From: Paenibacillus sp. BJ-4
Lineage (GTDB): Bacteria; Bacillota; Bacilli; Paenibacillales; Paenibacillaceae
Direction: 5' to 3'
Length of the DNA stretch: 64,000 nucleotides
NCBI RefSeq assembly: GCF_020404765.1
Contig: NZ_JAIVEM010000044.1
Location: 124,001 to 188,000, forward strand
The notes under the pieces were generated by a model. It had not been told where the DNA came from. It saw only the letters and a program-made list of their open reading frames with translations, and made no database searches. How positions within the stretch are numbered: the stretch's first letter is position 1; every line of letters begins with the position of its first letter. A program made the position numbers and the translations under genes. Of the stretch, positions 37,421-46,412 are shown one piece after another.

Positions 37421-37500
37421 AAAAGCAGTCATCACAGAGCATACTCTGCAACAACTGCTTTTTGACTTTTAGACATTATCAGCCGACACTTTCTCCAAAG
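37421..37500 (-). pseudogene. Decayed serine-recombinase C-terminal relic acting as a terminator
   Basis: On the plus strand these bases read KAVITEHTLQQLLFDF then stop, clearly related to KAAITEDALRQLLSGFQ of the recombinase remnant beside ssrA (50634-50690). Nucleotide similarity continues to about 37495. The same bases form a hairpin: outer arms AAAAAGCAGT / ACTGCTTTTT and inner arms CAGAG / CTCTG. The hairpin lies just after the stop of the SPFH gene on the minus strand, followed there by TTTTTTT, so it can end the pspA-type operon. I list it under minus because that is the strand it would terminate. Confidence 0.55.
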
Positions 37501-37524
37501 AAAGGCATTTAACGGTAGCTATGG

Positions 37525-38517
37525 CTACACGCTCAATTTCTGCCCACAATTTGGACAGAAGTTAGCCCCTTCGTTCTTTGTACCGCAATTCGGACAAAAA
37601 TTAGGCTTTTTATGGTCGCCAGAAGGATTGGGGGCATCAGATACAGGCCCAGTCTCAGCCGGAGGCTGCTGGATTGGGTTCAAATTTCTCATCATTTCGT
37701 TCGCTATATTCATCCCCATCATCATACTCGCCATATCCGAAGCAGCTCCGCCGCCTTTTACGTTGCCAGATGCAATCCCATCCGTCATCGTCACCTGTTG
37801 GTACTTTTGTAGATTACCGATCATTTCATGAGAAGCTGTCTTTGTAATCATATCCTGTATTTCTTGAGGATAATTGAAGCTCATCACATGGAAGCCGGTA
37901 ATTGTCATGCCATTGTCCATCACTTGCATATCCAGGTCTTCTTGAATACCTTTCGAAATATCAGAAGCATTCGCCTGCAGGTTAAACATATCCTTCCCTT
38001 CTCTGCTGATCCACTTCATCAACAGCTGATCCAACACAGAAGTAATGCGGATTTTAACATCCTCAACCAGATAGCTATCCTTCATCCCGGCGATCTTATC
38101 GATAAGCGTAACATAATCGTTCACTTTAAAATTAAATGTGCCATTGGCACGAATAGGCATACCGCCCGGAAGCTGGGGAGTCGGGATCAACACTGGATTC
38201 TGCGTCCCCCATTTGACGGTAAACTCCTTCGTATTGACGAATAAAACCTCCACCCTCATGCCGCTGTTAAAGCCAAACTTGAACCCTTTTAACGTAGACA
38301 GGAACGGGATAATGTCAGAATCAATGCTATACGACCCTTCATTCTCAAAAATGCCTTCGATCTTGCCGTTATTTACAAAAATCGCATCTTGACCGGAGCG
38401 AATAACTAGCTTGCTGCCTTTTTTAATCTCGCGGTTGCTCCACTTCCAAAAAATCATGTCATCTCTGAATTCTTCCCACTCTACCACATTCGCAAATTGA
38501 TTTCTAAAGAACCCCAT
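37525..38517 (-). CDS. ydjI: SPFH-domain protein with C-terminal zinc ribbon (YdjI-like)
   Basis: Last gene of a four-gene set matching B. subtilis pspA-ydjG-ydjH-ydjI. The 330-residue protein has an SPFH/'virion core'-type domain (residues about 25-240; GSKLVIRSGQDAIFVNNGKIEGIF and GFHVMSFNYPQEIQDMI) and a C-terminal zinc ribbon, CPNCGTKNEGANFCPNCGQ. In B. subtilis YdjI helps bring PspA to the membrane together with YdjG and YdjH. There is no transmembrane segment. The start codon has a moderate ribosome binding site 20 nt after the ydjH-like stop. Confidence 0.85.
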   Translation of the reverse strand: MGFFRNQFANVVEWEEFRDDMIFWKWSNREIKKGSKLVIRSGQDAIFVNNGKIEGIFENEGSYSIDSDIIPFLSTLKGFKFGFNSGMRVEVLFVNTKEFTVKWGTQNPVLIPTPQLPGGMPIRANGTFNFKVNDYVTLIDKIAGMKDSYLVEDVKIRITSVLDQLLMKWISREGKDMFNLQANASDISKGIQEDLDMQVMDNGMTITGFHVMSFNYPQEIQDMITKTASHEMIGNLQKYQQVTMTDGIASGNVKGGGAASDMASMMMGMNIANEMMRNLNPIQQPPAETGPVSDAPNPSGDHKKPNFCPNCGTKNEGANFCPNCGQKLSV

Positions 38518-38536
38518 GCTGCACCCATCCCTTCAG

Positions 38537-39328
38537 TTAAAATGATCCTCTGCTGCCGCTATGCGAATGGCCGCCGCTGGTGGTTCCGCCTCCGCCCGAG
38601 CTGCTGCTACTGCTGCTCTTTTCAATCTTCCGTTTCGTTGTCGTTGTGTGAAGGTACTCGTCCCGATGCTCCAGGACCCCTGAAGTGCTTGCATCCTCGT
38701 ACGTCTGCCGATTTACCGTAACCCGACCGCCGGAGTTGGAAACCATCTTGCCGACGATAATGGCCGCTAGTCCCAGGGAAAACGCCAAGTGAAGCCAGCC
38801 TTTGAATAATATATTATCCGGATTCACCCCTGGACGGATTCCCAAATATCTGTGTGCGCTCAGAATATACTTTTGAAATGCAAGCCCGTAGTTGCCGTTC
38901 GTCAGATCCGGGCTAATCTCATGACGTATTTTATCCAGTCTGTCGTCATCCAGGTACCGCTCTGCCTTATAAAATCCGGCCAGATATACCTCTCTATTTC
39001 TCATGTCCAATGTCAAAATGACCGCATTCCCATGAGACCTGTCATACCCCGGGCCATGATCATCATAAAAATCCTGCGTCATTTTCATAACATCCCTATT
39101 GTCGGGATTCATGGTAGTAACAATAATAATATCTGTTTCTCTTTCGGCTCCGTATTGATTAGCCATAGTATTCAACACATCATATTCTTCCTGATTAAGC
39201 AGTCCTGCTTCATCATAAATCAGTGGCTTCATTTCTGTCGTAGCTGCTTCGCCCTTCATTTCCAGCGGAACAGCTAGAAAAACAGCGAAGAACAACAAAA
39301 CGGCCATAATCGCTTTATGTCTTTTCAC
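38537..39328 (-). CDS. ydjH: TPM-domain membrane protein (YdjH-like)
   Basis: A 263-residue membrane protein. GTG at 39328 is chosen because it is 7 nt from GGGAGGGG and overlaps the preceding stop as GTGA. It has a signal-anchor (AIMAVLLFFAVFLAVPLEM), a TPM domain outside (about 30-155; IYDEAGLLNQEEYDVLNTM and DIIIVTTMNPDNRD), a second helix (WLHLAFSLGLAAIIVGKMV, about 180) and a low-complexity Ser/Gly/His tail. The architecture equals YdjH and related YgcG proteins. Translational coupling with the YdjG-like gene supports a common complex at the membrane. Confidence 0.85.
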   Translation of the reverse strand: MKRHKAIMAVLLFFAVFLAVPLEMKGEAATTEMKPLIYDEAGLLNQEEYDVLNTMANQYGAERETDIIIVTTMNPDNRDVMKMTQDFYDDHGPGYDRSHGNAVILTLDMRNREVYLAGFYKAERYLDDDRLDKIRHEISPDLTNGNYGLAFQKYILSAHRYLGIRPGVNPDNILFKGWLHLAFSLGLAAIIVGKMVSNSGGRVTVNRQTYEDASTSGVLEHRDEYLHTTTTKRKIEKSSSSSSSGGGGTTSGGHSHSGSRGSF

Positions 39329-40362
39329 TGAAAGTCCCCTCCCATCAACAACCAAGTAATTAGCCTCAATGAAAAGAGAGAAATACCGAAAATACCTGCA
39401 AACCAGGCCGTTACCTTGAACTTGCTAATCGGCGGCTTACCGACTACTTTCCCCGTCTGACCGTTCATGGCAAACGTATGCTCCAATTGGTTGTAATCAT
39501 AGTGTACGACCCATACCGGAAGCAGGACATAATCCGCTTGTTTTAATGTAGTATCAATTTGCTTTTCTGTGTAGTTCACGGCCGTGTACTCTGACACCGT
39601 AGAATGAATGTAAGAATCAATATATTCCTTCACTTTTTCTTTAACTCGCGGGAAAAGCTCTTCTTCGTTATAACTGTACTTCTCCGCAATATAGCCCGCC
39701 AGATATGGCGTTTTAAAAGGTTTTAGCTGATCGTAAGGAAACGGCTCCAATTTATCCATCAGCTCGTCATTCATTTTCTCCGCGGCATCAATCGGAACCT
39801 TCACATAATTCAGGCGGATTTTCCGATATACATCAAAATGCTGCGTTTCCGTATATTCGTAATCCCCACTCGTATAGGTTCGTACTTTGGTACCCTCACC
39901 ATAAGCCTCAATTTTGTTATGTAAATCATATAACCAGAACGGCACATACATCCCGGTGATGCCCTTAATCCGATCCGCTGTCATGAATCGGTTCGGTGTT
40001 AGACGACCATTCTTGCACCATTTTTTGAATGCTTGTATGGCTTCTTCCTTGCTGATCGAAAAAGGAATGACTAGCGCCGGAGCCAGCTTCCCGGTCAGTC
40101 GATCACCGAGAACCACGGCTGAACCGCAAAAGCTGCACACCGTTGCACTCGTCTCCATTTCAGTCATAATGACTGCCCCACAGTTATTGCAATGATACTC
40201 CTGAACCTCATTTTCTGAAAAAATACGATTTGTCGTTAGAGGATCAGGAATAGATTCGATATTGTCCTCTCTTCCACAACTATGACAGGATAACATCCCT
40301 GTCCCACCATCAAAGACCATGCCACTACCGCAGTTGGGGCATTTGTATTCGATAACCGGCAT
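39325..40362 (-). CDS. ydjG: TFIIB-type zinc-ribbon membrane protein (YdjG-like)
   Basis: A 345-residue protein with two N-terminal zinc ribbons (CPNCG...CHSCG at residues 8-30 and CNNCG...CSFCG at about 57-78), a soluble middle region, and a C-terminal membrane helix (FAGIFGISLFSLRLITWLLM). It corresponds to YdjG, which in B. subtilis works with YdjH to place PspA at the membrane during envelope stress. The gene starts 27 nt after the PspA stop and couples to the next gene by a 4-nt overlap. Confidence 0.85.
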   Translation of the reverse strand: MPVIEYKCPNCGSGMVFDGGTGMLSCHSCGREDNIESIPDPLTTNRIFSENEVQEYHCNNCGAVIMTEMETSATVCSFCGSAVVLGDRLTGKLAPALVIPFSISKEEAIQAFKKWCKNGRLTPNRFMTADRIKGITGMYVPFWLYDLHNKIEAYGEGTKVRTYTSGDYEYTETQHFDVYRKIRLNYVKVPIDAAEKMNDELMDKLEPFPYDQLKPFKTPYLAGYIAEKYSYNEEELFPRVKEKVKEYIDSYIHSTVSEYTAVNYTEKQIDTTLKQADYVLLPVWVVHYDYNQLEHTFAMNGQTGKVVGKPPISKFKVTAWFAGIFGISLFSLRLITWLLMGGDFQ

Positions 40363-40389
40363 CTGCTCACCTCTATCATGTAGAAACTG

Positions 40390-41049
40390 TTATGATTCCT
40401 TATTGTTTATTTGCTCTTTGATTGCAGCCAGTTCATCTTCTGCATTCGTACTCTTCTCATATTGTGCGAATAAATCATTCAGGTTGGCCTTTGTTCCTAC
40501 CCGGAGCTCGGCTATCGCCATCGCTTCATCATATGCCCTGTTTACCTTCTCTTCCAAAGCTTCGAAAACGGAGTCCCTGTTGCCCATAGAATTCAAGGTT
40601 TGCTGCGCTTTGGCAACCGCCATCTTCCCTTTAAGTGCGGCTCGCCGCGCTTCCAGTTGCTCCATATCGGACACCAATTTATCCTGTATTTGTTTCATAT
40701 TTACGGCGTTTGCCGAAGCTAAGTCATAGGAGGTTTGTAATTGTTCCAGCTTCTCAGCCTGCGAACCTTTTCTCTCCAGAAACTTTCGAGCTTCCTCTTC
40801 GTTTCCAGCTTCCACGGACTTACTGGCATAATGCTGGAGCTTTTTGATCTCGGCTCTGCATTCATCCAGTACTCTTTTTGCCCTTCTCTCATCAGCCAAT
40901 ACTGAAGCGGTTTCCGCTTTCACCTTACCCAGATCACTGTTCAAGCTCCGCATATAATCGTCAATGGTTTTCTCCGGATCTTCCACCTTATCCAATATGG
41001 CGTTAACATTCACCTTCATAATATCCGTAAACCTCAACAAAATCCCCAT
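40390..41049 (-). CDS. pspA: PspA/IM30 (ESCRT-III-like) membrane-stress protein
   Basis: First gene of the pspA-ydjGHI-type operon. The 219-residue protein is almost entirely coiled-coil, with the amphipathic N-terminal helix and PEKTIDDYMRSLNSDLGKVKAETASVLADERRAKR typical of PspA/LiaH/IM30 proteins, which polymerise on damaged membranes. Its ATG follows a run of purines (AAGGGGG, about 6 nt). In B. subtilis this operon is under SigW; the region upstream does not show a convincing SigW promoter here, so control may differ. Confidence 0.92.
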   Translation of the reverse strand: MGILLRFTDIMKVNVNAILDKVEDPEKTIDDYMRSLNSDLGKVKAETASVLADERRAKRVLDECRAEIKKLQHYASKSVEAGNEEEARKFLERKGSQAEKLEQLQTSYDLASANAVNMKQIQDKLVSDMEQLEARRAALKGKMAVAKAQQTLNSMGNRDSVFEALEEKVNRAYDEAMAIAELRVGTKANLNDLFAQYEKSTNAEDELAAIKEQINNKES

Positions 41050-41216
41050 GATAACCCCCTTCGAAAAGACTATATCCTACCATATAATACATCATATCTG
41101 GTACAAAGTGATCATTATGGCTAGATTCCAATAGCTAATCCCATTTTTAATTATAGATCTTCATACGACTTGGGATCTTGCCTCCATATCCGTCCATCCT
41201 CCCTGCGTGGTGAATT

Positions 41217-41258
41217 AAAAAAGTGCCTGATCCCCGTCGAAATCGTACGTTCAGGCAC
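41217..41258 (-). terminator. Terminator of the phosphoketolase gene
   Basis: GTGCCTGA / TCAGGCAC arms with TTTTTT on the minus strand. The loop contains CCCCGT, which can pair instead with ACGGGG just beyond the right arm, giving a competing fold. Confidence 0.75.
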
Positions 41259-41315
41259 GGGGTCAAGCACTTCGCATTGCAGTCACAAATCATGTATTCG
41301 TCTTCAGGTTTCGTG

Positions 41316-43700
41316 TTATCTCAAGCTTTTCCATACCCAATTCTCTACTTCTGGTAAGTCAATGCCTTCTTCACGAATGTATTGATTATGTTTCTTAACC
41401 ATAGCATCCATTTCGTCCACAATGCTTGTGTACTTGTCAGCATCAGGTAAGTTGATAACAGCTTCCTTCACCAAATCAAAACGGTCCATTTGATTCAAAA
41501 CACGCATATCAAATGGTGTCGTGATATCTCCATTTTCACGATAACCATGCACATGTAAGTTATGATTGTGACGTTCAAAGAACAAATCCTTGATCAGACC
41601 TTCGTAACCATGGAAAGCGAAAACAACTGGCTTGTCCTTTGTGAAAAAATGATCAAACTCGGCGTCAGTTAATCCACGTGGGTCTATTTTTTGACTTCTC
41701 AGTTTCAATAAATCTACCACGTTGATGAACCGAATCTTCAGCTCAGGCAATTTTTCATGCAGGATAGAGATCGCAGCCAAACTTTCAATGGTTGGTTCTG
41801 TACCGGCAGAAGCAATGACAACATCAGGCTCACCGCCTTGATCTGTACTTGCCCAGTCAATGATCTTCAACCCTTGATCCACTAATTCTTTTGCTTCCTC
41901 AGCAGTGAACCATTGTGGACGTGGGTGTTTAGACGAGACAACCAAATTGATCTTTTGACGGTCGTTTAAAATAGTGTCAAAAACAACCAACAAGGAATTG
42001 GCATCGGCTGGCAGATACTCACGAATGAATTCTGGTTTTTTATCAGCCAAATGCCCCAACAAACCTGGGTCCTGATGTGTATAACCATTATGATCCTGCT
42101 GGAACACCGTTGAAGTTGCTACAACGTTCAATGACGGGATATCTGCACGCCATCCTTGATCCGTTGCTTTACGCAGCCATTTGAAGTGTTGGGTGATCAT
42201 CGAATCAACCACACGCAGGAAGGCTTCGTAACTTGCAAAGAAACCATGACGACCAGTCAATACGTAACCTTCCAGCAAGCCCTCTGCTTGGTGTTCGGAT
42301 AATTGAGAATCAATAACACGACCATACGATGATAAAAATTCATCATTAGGCTCAATAATTTGGTCCATCCATTGCCGTTTGGTTACTTCAAAAACAGGAG
42401 CTAAGCGGTTAGACATCGTTTCATCAGGTCCGAAAATTCTGAAATTACGTTTCTCTTCATTGAGAAGAACGACATCTTTAACGTATTTACCTAAAACCGA
42501 CATATCCTGCGCCACCACTTTACCAGGCACGGAGGTATCCAGCGTGTATTTACGGAAGTCTGGCAGCTTCAAGTCTTTAATAAGGTTACCCGCATTCGTG
42601 ACAGGGTTCATTCCCATTCGTTTATCGCCTGTAGGTAGAATTTCAGCGATTTCAGAGTTTAAACGACCATTTTCGTCGAACAATTCTTCTGGTCTATAGC
42701 TATTTAGCCATTCCAACAAAGCAGGTGCATGCTGCATATTTTTTTGGTCGACTGGAATTGGAACCTGATGGGCACGGAATGAATTTTCATTCGGCACGCC
42801 GTCCCATTCTTTTGGACCTGTCCAGCCCTTAGGTGTACGGAAGACAAGCATCGGCCATGCCGGGCGAGTGAGGTCATTGTTTTCACGTGCATTCTTTTGG
42901 ATCGCTTCAATTTTTTCGATGATGGTATCCAACACCTTCACCATTTCTGGATGCATATGATTAGGATCTTCACCTTCGACAAAAAATGGCTCCCAGCCCA
43001 AGCCTTTAAAGTATGAGGTTAACTCTTCTTTGGATTGACGAGACATAATCGTTGGGTTACTAATTTTGAAACCGTTTAAGTGCAAAATTGGCAGTACGGC
43101 ACCGTCAGTGATTGGGTTAATAAATCGGTTAGAGAACCACGAAGCGGCTAATGGTCCGGTTTCAGCTTCTCCATCACCAATAACTACAGCCGAAATGAGA
43201 TTCGGATTGTCTAAAATGGCTCCCACACCATGAGCAAGGGAATAGCCTAATTCGCCACCTTCATGGATAGATCCGGGTGTTTCAGGAGCAGCATGTGAAG
43301 CAACGCCGCCTGGGAACGAGAATTGTTTGAACAATTTTTTCATACCCGTGATATCCTGCGTGATTTGCGGATAGATCTCAGTGTAGCTGCCATCGAGATA
43401 TGAATTAGAAACCATGACCTGACCGCCGTGACCAGGGCCTTCAATGTAGAGCATGCTCAGATCATATTTATTAATCACACGATTCAGATGTGCATAAATA
43501 AAGTTTTGACCAGGAATGGTGCCCCAATGTCCAATCGGTTTAATCTTTACGTCCGAATCTTTTAAGGGCTCTCTTAACAAAGGGTTGTCTTTCAAATAAA
43601 GCTGTCCTACTGAAATATAGTTGGTTGCACGCCAATAGGCATCGAGCTTATCTAAATAGGTTTTTGAAGAGTAATCTGCTAACACGGGTGATAATGACAT
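41316..43700 (-). CDS. xfp: Phosphoketolase (xylulose-5-P / fructose-6-P)
   Basis: Thiamine-diphosphate enzyme cleaving xylulose 5-phosphate (and often fructose 6-phosphate) with phosphate to acetyl phosphate and an aldose phosphate. The 794-residue length is standard. Signatures are [26 protein letters not shown] (phosphate and TPP loop), [33 protein letters not shown] and [12 protein letters not shown]. The sequence looks close to enzymes of lactic acid bacteria. ATG at 43700 is preferred, 8 nt after GGGAG. A GntR regulator gene lies upstream in the same direction but with its own terminator. With arabinose-releasing enzymes nearby, it would serve as a pentose-phosphate shortcut. Confidence 0.95.
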   Translation of the reverse strand: MSLSPVLADYSSKTYLDKLDAYWRATNYISVGQLYLKDNPLLREPLKDSDVKIKPIGHWGTIPGQNFIYAHLNRVINKYDLSMLYIEGPGHGGQVMVSNSYLDGSYTEIYPQITQDITGMKKLFKQFSFPGGVASHAAPETPGSIHEGGELGYSLAHGVGAILDNPNLISAVVIGDGEAETGPLAASWFSNRFINPITDGAVLPILHLNGFKISNPTIMSRQSKEELTSYFKGLGWEPFFVEGEDPNHMHPEMVKVLDTIIEKIEAIQKNARENNDLTRPAWPMLVFRTPKGWTGPKEWDGVPNENSFRAHQVPIPVDQKNMQHAPALLEWLNSYRPEELFDENGRLNSEIAEILPTGDKRMGMNPVTNAGNLIKDLKLPDFRKYTLDTSVPGKVVAQDMSVLGKYVKDVVLLNEEKRNFRIFGPDETMSNRLAPVFEVTKRQWMDQIIEPNDEFLSSYGRVIDSQLSEHQAEGLLEGYVLTGRHGFFASYEAFLRVVDSMITQHFKWLRKATDQGWRADIPSLNVVATSTVFQQDHNGYTHQDPGLLGHLADKKPEFIREYLPADANSLLVVFDTILNDRQKINLVVSSKHPRPQWFTAEEAKELVDQGLKIIDWASTDQGGEPDVVIASAGTEPTIESLAAISILHEKLPELKIRFINVVDLLKLRSQKIDPRGLTDAEFDHFFTKDKPVVFAFHGYEGLIKDLFFERHNHNLHVHGYRENGDITTPFDMRVLNQMDRFDLVKEAVINLPDADKYTSIVDEMDAMVKKHNQYIREEGIDLPEVENWVWKSLR

Positions 43701-43745
43701 GTTGTCCACTCCCTAGTCATGTTGTTTTAATCTTGTTTGTAATAT

Positions 43746-43757
43746 ATTTCCGGAAAT
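43746..43757. promoter_or_regulatory. Palindrome upstream of phosphoketolase (candidate GntR operator)
   Basis: ATTTCCGGAAAT, a perfect 12-bp palindrome about 45 nt before the phosphoketolase start, flanked by further weak symmetry (TTGTA / TTACAA). The neighbouring GntR regulator is the obvious candidate to bind it. Confidence 0.35.
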
Positions 43758-43964
43758 TTATCTACAAGTACATCATACCGCTGCATCGGTAAAATTCAAC
43801 CTTTTCGATAAATGATACGGTCCAATTTTGTGAAATTTTGAACATAGTATGAAATATAAATTAAAAAGACAGTAAAAAAGCTCTTACATTAAAACAAATA
43901 GAATAATTAGCCAGAATATTCGAGAGAATAAACCCACATTATGGTCAGATTTTTTTTAAAAGCA

Positions 43965-43994
43965 CAAAAAAAAGACCGGAAATTTTTCCAGTCT
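43965..43994 (-). terminator. Terminator of the GntR gene
   Basis: AGACCGGAAA / TTTCCAGTCT hairpin directly after the GntR stop, with an uninterrupted T run on the minus strand. Confidence 0.85.
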
Positions 43995-44001
43995 CTTCGC
44001 A

Positions 44002-44724
44002 TTAATGAACCGACACAAAGGTATTAAATTTCAAATATTTGTAATGAAATCGCATATGGGAAAATTCAAATGGTGTGCCGTTATCCAAAAAGAAGACACC
44101 TTCCATAATACCTACAGGCTCATTTTCATTTAAATGCAGCAGCTCTTGATCATTTTCTTGGGAGGGCTCTGCAAAGATCGATAAAAAGGATTTGGTCACA
44201 GCCAAGTTCCGCGAGTCCTCCAAATAATTAAAAATCGACCCCTCGATAATCGTCTGATTTAAATTTTGGACAATTTTAATCGGGATGTAGCCCGTCTCAA
44301 TCATAAAAGGATCATCATCAAACAGCCGTAAGCGAACGATTTTATAAACAAAATCATGGGTTTCCAAAAACAAATCGCGCTGTAATTCTTCTGTTGGCGG
44401 TATAACCTCAAAACTCAGCACTTTGATTTTAGGCTTTTTACCATGCATTTGGAAGTTATCCGTAACCCCCAGATTAGAGCCCTCGTAATTAAAGATAGAT
44501 TCATTTCTTATGTATAATGGATTAATAAACGTCCCTGAACCTCGTTTTTTGAAAATAATGCCGACATTCTCCATTTTAGTCAGAGCACGTTTAATGGAAC
44601 TACGACTCACCTGGTACGTCTCGCTAAGACTACGTTCATCCGGCAATCTCATATCTGCAAACTTTCCAGCAAAAATTTTCATTTTAAGATCGTCAATAAT
44701 TTGCTTATAGACAAATTGTGTCAT
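44002..44724 (-). CDS. GntR/HutC-family regulator with UTRA domain
   Basis: A 240-residue repressor-type protein. The winged HTH (residues 1-70) shows LPDERSLSETYQVSRSSIKRALTKMENVGIIFKKRGSGTFI, and the UTRA effector domain follows (about 85-235, with VYKIVRLRLFDDDPFMIETGYIPIKI and FEFSHMRFHYKYLKF). UTRA domains bind sugar phosphates or similar small molecules. The position upstream of phosphoketolase suggests control of that gene. ATG follows GAGGAG by 6 nt. Confidence 0.88.
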   Translation of the reverse strand: MTQFVYKQIIDDLKMKIFAGKFADMRLPDERSLSETYQVSRSSIKRALTKMENVGIIFKKRGSGTFINPLYIRNESIFNYEGSNLGVTDNFQMHGKKPKIKVLSFEVIPPTEELQRDLFLETHDFVYKIVRLRLFDDDPFMIETGYIPIKIVQNLNQTIIEGSIFNYLEDSRNLAVTKSFLSIFAEPSQENDQELLHLNENEPVGIMEGVFFLDNGTPFEFSHMRFHYKYLKFNTFVSVH

Positions 44725-45032
44725 ATAGTACTCCTCTTTCAGGTCTTCTATAACTTCATCTAGTTTACCATAACTTGTTCATTCTATCTCATGTTTGTTT
44801 TCGCGTGCAGAGTGAGCTTTCATCTAATAGAGAACGCCCTCGCTTTTACTTTACATCTCTATGCGTAATACCATGCTTACACATCACACCACTGAACACA
44901 CCTGCAACAAAACCAAGCCTGTTTCGTGCCTTGAGGGGTGTTTGACCAGACCACGCTAAAGTCCATGAATACATTGTTATTATTCATCATGTTCAAATGT
45001 TTATAAACTAAATGGTGGAGGGGGAGATCACA
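44725..45032. other. Intergenic spacer before the glycosyltransferase
   Basis: About 300 nt between divergent genes with no ORF, tRNA or clear hairpin. It must hold promoters for both flanking genes, but none stands out. Confidence 0.4.
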
Positions 45033-46187
45033 TTGGCTATCCGCTACAGCGTCATCATCCCAACCTATAACCGAGCCCAGCAGTTGTTGCTCACACTCAC
45101 TTCATTTGAAGCACAAACCTATCCGAAACACCTATTCGAAGTGATTGTAGCTGATGACGGCTCTACAGACGGAACGAAAGAAATGGTCGAAGGCTTCAAA
45201 GCATCCTATCCTCTTATCTATGTATCCCATCCGGAACAACGCGGTCGGTCTGCCGTACGAAATTTGGGGCTGCGCCATGCGAAAGGGCTATACATTATCT
45301 TCTGCGACGCTGACTTTCTGGTCTTACCTGATTTCATTAGAATCGTGAGCCGTTATCACCGCAAATATCCCAAGGCCGTGCTATCAGGCATTCCTCACTC
45401 GTGGGACGATGCTTTTACCCATTATTACCCTGACTTTTCTCCTGAAGAAAAAGAACATTGTCGAAGCATACTTACACAATCGGGCTTATGGAATCCAGAT
45501 TTGGAAGCAGCGAATGAAATTGTCCCGATCATAACGCCAGAAGATATCCTTCATCAAACGGGTGTTTTGTCTAAAGTAGTTAGCCCCACAAGAGTTCCCC
45601 CCAATACCAAAAAGCAATTTGCCTCAACGGATGTAGCCCCCTGGATGTTACTGGTTACTCGTTGTGTAGCCATCAGACGCAGCCACTTGATTCGTATTGG
45701 AGGTTTTAATGAGCGGTTTGTACTCTATGGACTCGAGGACTGGGACATTGGCTATAGGCTACATCGGTTGAGGGTCCCTTTTTATTGTATTAAAGAGGTT
45801 GTCGGATATCATCAGGAGCACCCCACCTACCTCAGAGGGAACGTTTTAAATACGGAAAATCTGAGAATCATGTTCGAAACCTACGGATTCAATGACTCCT
45901 CCTTAAATTTATTCGCCCTCATACCTCCATCCGAGGATTTTGAGACCTACAAAAATACGCTGCGGGTATTGCATAGAGGAATCCGCTCCAAGTTAACACG
46001 CTCATCCGCCCTGTTGTTAAGACGAACGCTACGCATTGCAGCCAAACAGTTCTATTATCAAAACCATACTCATGCATACAAAAAATCGTTACACTCGATA
46101 AAAAAGAAAGCCGAGAACCGGAAAAGCCGAGTCGCTCACGTGTTACGAGAAATGCTGCTAAAGTCTGAAAAGCTGGTGGAAAAATAG
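45033..46187 (+). CDS. Family 2 glycosyltransferase
   Basis: A 384-residue GT-A fold enzyme that would transfer a sugar from a nucleotide-sugar donor. The N-terminal motif is YSVIIPTYNRAQQL; donor-site residues are in VIVADDGSTDGT and the DxD-like CDADFL; an acceptor-side motif appears as GGFNERFVLYGLEDWDIGYRL. The C-terminal 100 residues are basic and helical, with no membrane segment, suggesting a peripheral membrane enzyme. TTG at 45033 (6 nt after GGGGGAG) is preferred over an upstream ATG that overlaps the ribosome binding site. No other polysaccharide genes are adjacent, so the acceptor is unknown. Confidence 0.85.
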   Translation: MAIRYSVIIPTYNRAQQLLLTLTSFEAQTYPKHLFEVIVADDGSTDGTKEMVEGFKASYPLIYVSHPEQRGRSAVRNLGLRHAKGLYIIFCDADFLVLPDFIRIVSRYHRKYPKAVLSGIPHSWDDAFTHYYPDFSPEEKEHCRSILTQSGLWNPDLEAANEIVPIITPEDILHQTGVLSKVVSPTRVPPNTKKQFASTDVAPWMLLVTRCVAIRRSHLIRIGGFNERFVLYGLEDWDIGYRLHRLRVPFYCIKEVVGYHQEHPTYLRGNVLNTENLRIMFETYGFNDSSLNLFALIPPSEDFETYKNTLRVLHRGIRSKLTRSSALLLRRTLRIAAKQFYYQNHTHAYKKSLHSIKKKAENRKSRVAHVLREMLLKSEKLVEK

Positions 46188-46246
46188 TTACTCATTTACA
46201 GCGTACAAAGTATGTATTGCATGCATCCTCCTTACGGGGATAAAAA

Positions 46247-46303
46247 GACTCCTCCATAAAGGTGCGAGCCCAACTTGGCAAGCAGCTTTATGGAGGGGGA
46301 GTC
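46247..46303 (+). repeat. Long imperfect inverted repeat after the glycosyltransferase
   Basis: GACTCCTCCATAAAG (46247-46261) pairs with CTTTATGGAGGGGGAGTC (46286-46303) apart from a small bulge. The right arm runs into a copy of the ssrA 3' end. It may terminate the glycosyltransferase transcript, though no U tract follows. Confidence 0.55.
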
Positions 46304-46328
46304 GGGGCCCTGTCCGAAGATAACGACA
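46290..46328 (-). other. Outer ssrA 3'-end copy (candidate old attachment site)
   Basis: These bases repeat the 3' end of the intact tmRNA gene in the same orientation. The clearest part is a 21-nt exact match ending CGAAGATAACGACA, preceded by similar but mutated bases corresponding to the T-arm and acceptor. It is shorter and more decayed than the copy at 47950. It looks like the far boundary of an island once inserted at ssrA. Confidence 0.6.
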
Positions 46329-46412
46329 AAAGTTGTCGCTACTAGTTTACTATTCCTCTTGATAGCCCAGCATACTTTATGATTATTCATTACATATGAG
46401 TTTTACCAGCCG

